This document shows, piece after piece, positions 45,454 through 55,815 of a stretch of 64,000 nt of DNA. Where the stretch lies: the NCBI GenBank assembly GCA_017893485.1, contig CM030366.1:49121896-49185895 (forward strand), in the 5' to 3' direction. Position numbers and translations under genes: made by a program. The notes under the pieces are model-generated. The model ran no database searches. It saw only the letters and a program-made list of their open reading frames with translations, and was not told the DNA's origin. The stretch is from Hemerocallis citrina. Taxonomy: Eukaryota > Streptophyta > Magnoliopsida > Asparagales > Asphodelaceae. How positions within the stretch are numbered: position 1 is the first letter of the stretch; the number at the start of each line of letters is the position of its first letter.

Positions 45454-48400
45454 TATAACACCCCGTATTGTACGATACCTGAATATATATGTATGTATGT
45501 ATATTTTCCATATGTGTGCACATGATTTCATTATTATGGGTTAATTTTGCTATCGTGGTGTGTGGCTAGGGTTACGGGATGGTTTATGGGAGGATTGCAT
45601 TCTAAAAGATGCACGAGAAGGAGGAGGACCGATACTAGTATAAATGCTAGTTTTCGGTATGACGTTTATGCAAATATAACACTGTACGATACTATAGTGG
45701 ATATATATTGCATGCGCTCGATAAACCTCTCGTCTCGCACTCGTAGGGACACATTTAACCTTAAATAGGGCAGCCAACACAACAACCACAAAACAAGGGG
45801 CTACAAGCCATGGTTTGATCAAAACCACCCTACTAACCTACCCTACCCCCCCAGCTCAAAACCGGCCCATATCTCCCTCTCTTCTCCTTCATTTCTCCAG
45901 TCCATCCCACCTCCTTGCTCTGGAAATTTCAGAACTCCTCCAAGAGAAAAAAAAATAGAGGAAGAAGAGAGAGTGAAGAAGAAGGTCTCAAGGAAGGATT
46001 TTCAAAGGAAAAAGCTCAAGGAGATCATTTCCTCTACAGCAACCAAGGGTGGGGAGTTATTCTAAACCTTCCTTTATGTCTTTTAATTGATTTTCTTGCA
46101 TGCATGTATGATAGGAAGTGCTAGGAGGAACATCTAAGAGCTTGAAAGATGAAATCAGAACTGAAACTAGAAAACTGGTTCAGAATTCTATTTTGTAGAT
46201 TTTTCCGAGAGCAAACTACAAAGAATTAGGGCATGAAATTTTCAGTGATTGTTTATATATATATGTGTAGATAGTTCATGGTTTATTTCGGATTTTTCTG
46301 GGAAGGTTTGATATTTTAATAAAATCAAATGGTATAACTGTGTCGTAAGGCAGAATCAGCAATTGGTTAACAGAATGACTGATGTTGTTGGAATTTTCCT
46401 AATTTATTAGAGCATGTTATTGATCTGAAATTTTTACCCTATATTCCTACATGCATCTAGATTCTATACAAAAACAGGAAAATGTTTGGATGAATTTATA
46501 GGCTTGAGAAAAATTCATCTTTAATCAGTAGCTGAAGCTGAACTGAAGAACATGATGACTGTCTGTGCTAAATTAAAATAGAGAGAACTCACTGTATACT
46601 TGGAGTTTTGACATGAAATCTTTTGCATGTTGTTTATTATGATCTCTAGTTTCATCACTATAAATTTTGTGTCATTTGGATGAGTACGGAATTTAATATA
46701 ATTTTATGAGTATGTACTGTGCTGGTTTCAGACAGTTTGGATACCCTGTAGAGATTGGACATTTGAGACTCATTAAGAGCACAGTTTGAGAATCTGATTT
46801 ATAGAGATTTTTAGTAGATATCTAGATCTTTTCAACAAGACCAATTTGAGGTGATTCCAGTAAAGGGTTGATTTACTGTGATTTTTGTAATACTGGACAG
46901 AGACCTATAGTGGATCTAAGTGCTCTGATTTAGAAAGACCTAGTGTGTGACTTGGTGCAATTGTGAGAGATGTGTGTGTAATGGATCTGAGTGCTCTGAT
47001 TTAGAAAGACCTAGTGTGTGACTTGGTGCAATTGTGAGAGATGTGTGTGTAGTGGATCTGAGTGCTCTGATTTAGAAAGACCTAGTATGTGACTTGGTGC
47101 AATTGTCAGAGATGTGTGTGTTAGGATGATCTATGGGTATAATTTGGACTCATGAACAACTAGAGAGTTGTTGAGGACACCCACACCTTTCTATAGAACT
47201 TGGGTTTGTGACGTTCTGATGAACGAGTAGTGTTGTGTGCTACCGGGAAAGGTGCAGCCCGTGTACAGGAAGTACACAGGCTGAGGCTTGAGAGGCTATT
47301 TTGGGATCAAGATGATTGAATTTGAGTTTATGATCAACTAGAAAGTTGTAGCCTAGGATCTTACCTTTCCGGGTTGGGCTTGTACACTCCAATCGGAGTT
47401 GTATTGAGAGAGTTATGACCATTCTAAGATTCGGGCAGAAACCCCATAAGTCGCTTAGTCTTGGTTTTGACTAAGTACTGTGAGGACATTTCCCGTGTGA
47501 ACTATCAGAGTTGATGACTCTTTTCTAGGGATGGTTGATATCCGTTGTTGGTGTGGTTGACTCCCATAGTAGGAGGCGTGACTCGAGTTAGTCACTAGGG
47601 TAAGGGATACCCTGTACCTGTCAACCCTACATTATAAACTTCCACCGAAGCATAGGACATCCGATCGTGCCATTGAGATAAGTTCATAGCCCGGGTCAGG
47701 GGTGAACATACATTCACAGCCGGGGAAATGGCAAATGTAGGCCGTAATGCTGGACAATTCCAAGCCGGAGAAGTGGCGAACCGTACCGGCATCGCCAGGG
47801 CCAGAGGTTAATAGGCGAGTGTGGAAGCAAATTTCATCTTTACCCAAAGTGATAGAGTAAGGTCGGGGTTAGAATGGCATATTAAGGGGTTGGAAAATTG
47901 CATTAGTCTTAGCAAACCATAGTCGGTGTTATACCTTCCAGTCGTAGGGATACGTTTTCGGCACTCGTGGATGAGTCCTCGGCTCATATCTCGATCTGTT
48001 AATTCCCAAAGCTTTGCCAGAGTAAGGTACGGGAGGCTAGGAGGATTTGACCTCCCAAGGTGCTCACGTCCCTATGCGTGGGGGTTTTGTATTTTGGTAT
48101 ATATATAAGTTCATAACCCGTTCAGGGATGAACACGCATGCGTCAGTCCATAGGTGGACATGGGGAATCAATCGGTCGGGCGACCAGATTCAACGCAGCT
48201 TTCTGAGGAGGTTCGTACGCGGGTACCAAGTGGCGGCTACCACTTAGGCACTGCAGTGGCGGAACTAGACCAACCTACTGCAACCTCCTTGGGCAACGGA
48301 CAATCTATTGGGAACTGGTTGAGTACAAGAGTAGGATGCATGGCGAGATTTCGAATCCCTAAATTGTGGAGAAAGACGGCTAGATTTGGAGGTGTGTGTA

Positions 48401-48888
48401 GTATGGGATGCATTCGTGCTCCAAAGTCTTGCTTGCATTAGAGTCAGGTATGTGAATTTGCTGCATCTAGTCATAGGATCATGTCATACCACTGCACTAG
48501 AACCCGAATCCATTAAACCCTTGTTTTGGCACAACACCTTTCTATTTTGCATAATTTATTGGTTGTAATTGAATTTTAGAGGATCGCTGTTATCACCAGC
48601 TTTGCGTCAGTCGAAGTACTGACGTTCCCCACCTTATAGCTATTCGGAGCCGATCTACAGGTACTACAGAGCTCGAGTTGGTCCAAGGATCCAAGGGACA
48701 TATGCAATTACTGTTATATTGTTGTAAATCTTGTAAATTTTTTTGGACATTGTAACACTTGTAAATGTAACATTTATATGGAATAAAAGTTTTAAATTTC
48801 CCTGTACTTTCTGTGATTGTGGCTATTTTGAAGTTCGACTCCTGGAGTAGGGTCTCAAGTTCCCGGTATGGGGATTTGGGGCGCTACA
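45454..48888 (+). repeat. Element E 5' LTR
   Basis: 3435 bp starting TATAACACCCC (expected TGTAAC) and ending GGGGCGCTACA, the same end as LTR J, followed by a primer site. It contains a 71-bp tandem triplication (46909-47121) and the block shared with J, H and F at 48392-48442 (GTAGTATGGGATGCATTCG). The terminal TG to TA change fits ageing by deamination. No target duplication can be shown because the other end is lost. Confidence 0.82.
46909..47121 (+). repeat. 71-bp tandem triplication in LTR E
   Basis: TGCTCTGATTTAGAAAGACC starts at 46921, 46992 and 47063, an exact 71-bp period. Copies are almost identical (GTGTGTGACTTGGTGCAATT), so the triplication is young. Confidence 0.9.
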
Positions 48889-48895
48889 GATAAGT

Positions 48896-48907
48896 TGGTA
48901 TCAGAGC
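48896..48907 (+). promoter_or_regulatory. Primer binding site of element E
   Basis: TGGTATCAGAGC seven bases after the LTR end, matching initiator-Met tRNA. Confidence 0.88.
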
Positions 48908-49072
48908 ATACTTCAAATATTAGTCCAACACAGTAGGAAAATTAGACTTAGATGCATTGCGAGAGTTGGGTTTAGTCAGATAGCTGAGGGTTATAATTCA
49001 TAATGTTGCTTTTACAACTTATGCCTTATAATTTTTCTGTATCTGTACTAATTCCCATATTTTCTCTTGCAG

Positions 49073-49264
49073 ATGCCGAGCTTGGACAATGGACACTCGA
49101 ATGGATGGTCCGATGGACATGGTTCTACACCCCCACTTCCACCTCCACCCCCACAGCCCACGGCCATAGTACAAGTTATCACTATATTGTCCCAGGAGCT
49201 GGCTGCCTACAAATGGAGCCACAGACAGCTAGAGGATTGCTTTGAGAACCTCGCACGGCACTGA
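49073..49264 (+). pseudogene. Element E ORF0-like gene start
   Basis: ATG at 49073 directly follows TTTTCTCTTGCAG, a very good splice-acceptor form. It reads MPSLDNGHSNGWSDGHG, a poly-proline stretch, then a helical segment (ILSQELAAYKWSHRQLEDCF) and a stop at 49264. In another frame the sequence goes on, across the insertion of element A at 49286, into the coil-like ALITAERRVAKLEKAKRKWK (49263-49286 plus 58656-58690). So this is a small proline-rich coiled-coil gene broken by one frameshift and by element A. It has the position of ORF0 in F and H; sequence similarity to those is weak. Confidence 0.5.
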
Positions 49265-49286
49265 TAACCGCTGAAAGGAGAGTGGC

Positions 49287-52120
49287 TGCAACCCCTGTTT
49301 TCATTAATACGTAATTTTCAAGTATTTTTATGTATTTTAAATCATTAGTATTTTGTAAGTATTTTCTCCTAATTAAATTATTATTATTCAAACTATTTTA
49401 CAAATTATTTGATTGCTTAATATTTATTTCAAAGCCTAATTGTTTAACTATGTTAAAAGCCCATTTTGTATTTTAATTTTATTTGTTAATCTAAAATCTA
49501 ATTGTTTATCCTAAGGCCCAAAATTGTATTTGATTTTATTAAATTAATCCAAAGCCCAAACTTGTATTTTGAACTTATTTATTTAATTAATTAATCTAAG
49601 CCCTATTGTTTAGTCCAATATCTAAATTACATTATTTAATATTTTGAACTCATTATTATAGCCCAAGCCCACTAAACCCAAAACCTATTTAATTGTACAG
49701 ATTAGACCTATACCCACCCCTATAGAATATATTTTCTTCATTCCCACTTTCCTAAACGTACTCTAACTTCTTCCCACTTTACCTGCTCACTCCCCCCATA
49801 AACTAGCAACTAACCCCACTCTCCTCTCTCCCGTACTATCTCTCTTCTTCTCTGTTAAAACCAAAACAAACCAAACAAAACAAAACGAACAGAACAAAAC
49901 AAACCCAATCGAAAACCCAATTCTCCTCCTCCCTTCATCGCAGTCGCCCATCCATCCCGTCGTCTTCCTCAGTGGAACCCATCACCGAAGCTTCACCGCT
50001 CGCCATTGCATCGTCACCTCCGAAACCTCCCCCTGTGCTCGTCGACTCCACTCGAATCCTCCACCAGTCGAAGCTCGCAACATTCCCAGTCGTCTTCAAC
50101 CTCGAAGCTTCCCCAGTCGCTCACCTCTGCCGCCACTGTTGCCGCTCAACCTGCAGACTCGACAACAACCGCTACACCGTCGACTTCATCCCCAGGCCAC
50201 CTCCATCGCCGTGAGCCCACTCCTCCTCTGTTCTTCGAGTCGAACAGAGCACGCCGTCACTCCTCGACCAGCCGCTCCGCCGTTGACGTCGCTTCTCGAC
50301 GTGGTGTCGCCGTTGCAGCACAGCCGTGCGTCGCCGTCGTCCCTATATCTCTCTCTCTCCCTCCGTTTCGAAGCAGCGACGAAGAAGAAGAACGAAGAGG
50401 AAGCAGACGTTCGGAATCGGCGGGAGTGAATTTCAGCCGTCCGATCGCTTCAAGATCCGCGCTCCCCTGATTGCTGTTCCGTGTTCTGCCACAGCCGATC
50501 CATCCTCGCTGTTTCCTGTTCGGCTCGGATCCGCTGTGCGGACAGATCCCATTGGCTGCCACCCGCTGTTTGCTGTTCTACCCGCGCCAGATCCCGTCGC
50601 TGTGCTCGCTGTTTGTAGCTGATCCAGTGTAGGGAAATTAGCTCTTTATTGCTTGCTTTTGGTGTTCTTCGTACGTACTTTGCACGTACCTCTTGGGATC
50701 GCTCCCCGGGATGCTGATCCCGTTATTCTTGTTCAATTTCATCGTCGTCAACTAACAGGCAAGTCCACTTGAACTCTCTTATTTATTCTAGTTCAAGCTT
50801 ATTGATCTCCTGCAAGTAGTTCCATTTTTTCATCTTAAATTACCTTGTGTCCCTTCTCGTTAGGAGTATTGAGGGTTTACACGAGCTAACCCGACATACT
50901 CTTAACCTCCTAAAATTGTCCATTGACTCAAACCTAAGCCCATATAGATATAATCGAAATGAATAAAATGAATAGAATTGTGTACAAAGGAAATGAATGG
51001 TAATTGTATACATTGATTGAATGAGACAATCGTGATTGGATTAATGACTTCATAAAGTGGATTGTACACAGAAAATGACATTCTAATCGTTATATGACAT
51101 TGTAATGGGTTCCATAATTTGTAGTAGCACATTAATTGGCATTTTAATGAACGTATGTGTGATGGCTTTTTATAAGTTACTGCTGCATTGTCTGCATTGT
51201 ACTGAGGTTTCGACCCAGTTATAATTGGAATCGGTTTAAATAATAAAAAGAAAAATTGTTGTTTTAAATTTATTACTTCATGTTTATTATTTAGCAATGC
51301 ATCATGTTGCTGCATTATTATCGTTCCCTTGACATCCTTATAGACACCTGCATGAGCATGAATGATTTAATAATAAAATACTAAACAAGCCGGGGTTTAT
51401 AAGGGTTGACCTAGTAGTGGGAAATCTCAGAAAATGTACTCGAGGGCCTATATTGAAATGGTATTGAAATGGAAGGAGAAGTAATGAATGTGAATGAATG
51501 AATGAAAATGGTAAATGATTGTTATTGAAACCGAGTACACGCTCTGTAGACCCCACCACTATGTCTCAAACGTACACTGTTTTGCGTGCACCGAACCTGT
51601 GGTACGGCACACATAGGACACAGAAGTACGTGCACTAGATAGGAGAAATGACACTCTAATGAACATAAATTGACATATATACTTTATTAAGACCGTTGTT
51701 TATTAGTACCATTATTGCCCTTGCAAATTTGGTCTTGATTCATATTCCTTCATGTAACCTGTTTCCTTTACTCTCTGCTTGTCACTACTTGCTGTCCGTA
51801 CTTGCTCTAAGGACAAATTTTCCTTCTTTTTAGATAATCAAGCACAGGTGCATAAGGAGAATTTCTAGGAGGCATTGATGAGCAGATCTTCTACAATTGG
51901 AACATGAGTCTCTCGAGTTATTTGGTAAGTCTTTATTTTCCAGATTTGGTTATCGAATTTCATTATCGTTTATGTGATTATATTTACTGCGTGGTTGTGA
52001 TTTAAATTTCTGAGTATTGTTGAGTTGAGAATTGATACAGCTTATGAATGATATTAAAATCATTCGCTGGGCCTACGTCACGGGCTCGCATTCCTGTATT
52101 TTGGGAAGCGGGGCGTGACA
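49287..52120 (+). repeat. Element A 5' LTR
   Basis: Order: AT-rich start; a CATAAAC promoter-like site (49797-49803) followed by a CT-rich stretch; a GC-rich leader (49920-50640) holding overlapping ORFs in several frames without known domains, best seen as untranslated; CAG|GCAAGT (50756-50764); AAGCCGGGG (51387); the inverted-repeat pair and shared block (51410-51640); and the conserved end from CAGCTTATGAATGATATT (about 52039). Transcription start and the U3/R/U5 limits are inferred. Confidence 0.93.
51387..51640 (+). promoter_or_regulatory. Conserved LTR block with long-range inverted repeat
   Basis: AAGCCGGGG (51387) is followed by CCTAGTAGTGGG (51410-51421) and TGTACTCG (51435-51442). 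About 90 bp later come CGAGTACA (51532-51539) and CCCACCACTA (51552-51561), able to pair with the first two in reverse order, then GCACCGAACCTGTGG (51586 on). The same order is found in the 3' LTR (57912-58170), LTR G (21863-22265), LTR C (26198-26480) and minus-strand LTR B (29290-28911). An RNA structure is inferred. Confidence 0.55.
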
Positions 52121-52129
52121 GGTTTTTAG

Positions 52130-52141
52130 TGGTATCAGAGC
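52130..52141 (+). promoter_or_regulatory. Primer binding site of element A
   Basis: TGGTATCAGAGC nine bases after the LTR end; the spacer GGTTTTTAG is shared with element G (27218-27226). Confidence 0.9.
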
Positions 52142-53744
52142 CGAGGTTAGGCTCTAACTATGTTGGAGTTTAGCTGGTTTGACTAATGTGTCAGTCATGT
52201 TTGACTAATATGTCAGTCAAGTTTGGTTCTAGCCAGTCTAACTCAATAATATGTACACCACGCTAATCACATGAACATGTAATAACCGACATCTATCTGG
52301 ATACCCCTCTCATTGAATTCCTCTTTGCTTCCTTCTTATCCAAGTCTTTCAATCCTTGGTTCTTTCCGTCCCTTACAGCCCTCACTTTCATTGATTCCTC
52401 ATTGGGTGTAATTTTATTCTTTCGTGCCCATATTCCTTTGATTATGGAGTTGTCCATTCTTTTCTTCCCGCTTGGTTCGCCGATCGGCATCGGTGGATCT
52501 TCAAGGACATGTTAGAGGCTCGTTTAACTCCTACGATACTGTATATTTGTATGATATAATTATTGTATAAATTTGCTACACTATATATTTTTTTCTCATT
52601 CCCATTGCATTGTGTTTATGCATGTATTTTATTCCGTTTTCTCCCTATTTTTATAAATCATTTTAACTGCTACTATTTTGTACTATTGTGTTGATATTTA
52701 TAATTTATGTATCTATTTTGATATTCTATTGTGTGGCTTTCAACTTCATTTCTTATTTTCTACTATTTTTATATCACGAATTTCAAAATATAGCGTCATA
52801 CTTAAATTAAATATCCCCTATCCCTATGCACATGGAAGTTCCATCGTCCATTTTATCATTTCGGTGCAACCTAATGTCGAGATGGCAAATATGCAACTCG
52901 ATGTCAATGGAGGTAAATTGCAGCTGGATATCGGCGAGGCAAAGTGTGCAGCCGAATATCCGGACGGCAGCTTGAAACCTGATGTCGTGAAGGCAAATAT
53001 GCAACTTGATGTTAAGGATGCAAGATTTTCTAAGTATTTGCTAATTTATATTTCAAGACAATTTTTACTTATATAATGAAGCTATTGGTAAAGAAATATT
53101 TTCTTTGTGATATTTTGTTTATACAACTACACTTCATGTTTCCATACAATTTAAACTAGTATAGTTAATTTTACTCTATTTTGTGTTTGCAAATTTATTT
53201 TTACATTTATGTTAAGATTGAGTACACCAACTATGGTCTACGTTTTCGTTCTTTGTAAATTACTGTTTATTGCCACCATTTTCTAATCCTTTAATCTTTA
53301 GATTCTCACTTAATTTTGTTTCCACGTCCTAATTAATGATTTGATGCTTACTTTGTAATATTTAATGGACTCCTTTTCAAGTTTTCTTGCATATATATAT
53401 TTTAGTCTAGTTTACTCGTTACCCTTAATGTATTTTTCAGGTATAGATTATAATGTCAACATTCACTAATTATTATATTTCTTTTACCTTCATTGTTATT
53501 AATATTTCCTTAGTTAAATTTGTCCGTATTTATACGTATCTTGACTGGTTATTTTCCCCAAAAATTATTTTTAGTTTGTGTTCCTCTCTTGTTTGTATGA
53601 TTATCAACATTTTTATATTTGGGTTTGAATTCTTATTGAATAGTCTCCTATTTTCTTACGATTGGTAATTAACGGTGTATTTTGATTTTACTTTCCATTT
53701 ATAATTGATCGACTATATATATTCTTGCTTGATTTATTTATAAG
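52142..53744 (+). other. Element A interior, left part (no gene)
   Basis: The first 400 bp match the interior of element G. Around 52560-52640 it matches the T-rich spacer of element J. At 52880-53030 a short GC-richer island holds related phrases (GCAAATATGCAACTCGATGT and GCAAATATGCAACTTGATGT, then AGCTGGATATC). The 132-codon ORF over this island (52678-53076) has no known domain, and I do not treat it as a gene. Confidence 0.6.
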
Positions 53745-53977
53745 TTGATAAACCAAATTCTTATTTTGTTTTATAATGCTATTATTATTGCTACGATTTC
53801 CGTTATTATTATTGGTATCATTATTATTATTTATATTACTATTGCTATTTTTATTGTTGTTTTCGTTATTTTGTTATTGCTATTGATATCGAATTACCTT
53901 AATACAAGAAAATGTATTGAACCCGAATTATATTCCGTCTTGCAATATTATTATTATTGTCAGTATTGTTAATATTT

Positions 53978-54012
<35 letters not shown>

Positions 54013-55200
54013 GCCATTATTATTATTTTGTTATTGATATTATTGTTATTCATATTATTGTTATTCTAATTATTATTATTACTGTTGCATTATTTCCATG
54101 AATGTTTTTAAACCCAATTTTGTCATGTATGTATTATCATGATCAACAGTATTGTTAACATTTGTATTTTATTGTTATTATTTCTATCAGTATGATTGAT
54201 GATTCCTTTTTCATTACGGTTATTAATATTGCTATTATTATTTTTTTAATGTTATTGTTATTATTATTGTTATTATTATTTTTATTAATATTAATATGTG
54301 TGTTATTATTATTGTTATTATTATTTTATTATTGCTATTACTATTCTATTATTCTCGATGTTATTATTTCTATTATTAACATGTTATTATTATTGTTATG
54401 TTTCTCGTTATTATTATTGATATCATTATTATTATTGATATTGTCGTTGTTATTGTTATTGTTGTTTACATTATTTTATTATTACTGTTGTTAATAATGA
54501 ATTACTTTCGTACAAAAAAATTGTTGAACCAAATTATATTCTGTCTTACATTATTATTTTTACCAGTATTGTTAATATTTTAGTATTATTGGTGTTATTA
54601 TTGGTATTTTTGTTGAAGCCTAAATTTTATATACACTTGATTCCACTATTTATTAATATTTAACTTGAACCCAAACCCTTGTTCCTGCACATATGTATCT
54701 TTCCGTGTACTTTCTGTATTTAAGACTTTTATAGCTTCCTTTCGCTTTCAAATTCTTTTCAGCAAGTTACATTTTCAAATGATCGGATTTTAACAAAATA
54801 TTATTCTGGTTTCTAAGAAACTTGTTATTTCATCTGACTATCTGAAAATTTTATTTATTGCAACAACGGTATATTTTAATTTTATTTTACATTTTAAGTG
54901 ATCGAATATTTGTATCATATATTACTACTGTTTGGATTATTTTAGTAAATCTATTAAACTCAATTTTCCATCCCGACACATATGTGTATTTTATTATTAT
55001 ATCCATTTCTGTTATTATTATTATTATCATCACCATTATTATTTTTATTGTTATTGTTATTATTGTTATTATTATTAATATTATTGTTATTATCATTGTT
55101 ATTTTATTGTTAGCGGTGTTGATATTTTGTTATTATTATTGTTATTGGTATGATTATGCTTGTCGCTACTATTACTATTATTTTGTTTTGAGCCCGAACA
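53745..55200 (+). repeat. Element A interior: ATT-rich microsatellite-like arrays
   Basis: Diverged ATT/TTA/TTG triplet tracts fill about 53760-54620 and 54990-55190. Non-triplet phrases recur inside: TATTCCGTCTTGCA / TATTCTGTCTTACA with CAGTATTGTTAATATTTT (about 53930, 54537; a looser copy near 54110), giving direct duplications of about 600 bp. The end (TTTTGTTTTGAGCCC, AACATGCTCAATTTTATGT, about 55180-55215) matches LTR C right after its own TTA run (23126-23160). Confidence 0.7.
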
Positions 55201-55789
55201 TGCTCAATTTTATGTACTTTTCACTATTTGATTTTAATGTACATTTTCAAAATCCTATAGCATATTTCCTTATTGGATTTGAACCTGTTATTTGATTTAC
55301 AACCCAATCCTCTTACCCATTAGTCTTGATCTATAACATATCTTTTGATCATTTAAAATTGAAGACAAATCTTATATTCATTTTGCATTGTTTAATTATA
55401 TCTATCTCGAGCCCCACTCTCCTTGATCCTGGTGTCTCATTGTTGTCTTCCTGCTCGGTTCGTTGATTGGTGTCATGTGGCCTACAACAACATGTATGCT
55501 GTTGGGACATCGCCATCAGAGTAGCGCAGTGGAAGCGTGGTGGGCCCATAACCCACAGGTCCCAAGATCCTCTTGTTGTTCCTTCTTCTTTGCATCATTC
55601 AATTCTTGTTCGTTCTTTTCACTCGTCATCTTTTATTGATTTATTATTCGACATCGATCTTATCTATGTCCTTTTCTTATTCTGGTACTCCCATCACTTG
55701 AGTTTTCTTTTCTAAATTTCTTGCCTTGTTATTTCTTAAATTGCTTCTGTTTTGTCCTGCCGCCTACCAAAATGAATTTCGAGGACGAA

Positions 55790-55815
55790 ATTCTTGTTGT
55801 AAGGTGGGTAGGATT
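55790..55815 (+). promoter_or_regulatory. Polypurine tract of element A
   Basis: CGAAATTCTTGTTGTAAGG, then TGGGTAGGATT, directly before the 3' LTR. The preceding GAATTTCGAGGACGAAAT is typical of plant Ty3/gypsy elements and supports a gypsy origin for this non-coding element. Confidence 0.8.

Noticed and set aside
46909..47121. CRISPR-like direct repeats
   Set aside because: A 71-bp tandem triplication without spacers, in a plant LTR.
49972..50622. Overlapping ORFs of 80-154 codons repeated at 56501-57152
   Set aside because: They are in the GC-rich part of the two LTRs of element A. Frames differ between the LTRs because of a one-base indel, so no protein is conserved.
54162..54494. Hydrophobic ORFs resembling membrane proteins (Ile/Leu/Tyr-rich)
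   Set aside because: They translate ATT/TTA microsatellite-like DNA; the same holds for 6773-7776 and 31577-31873.
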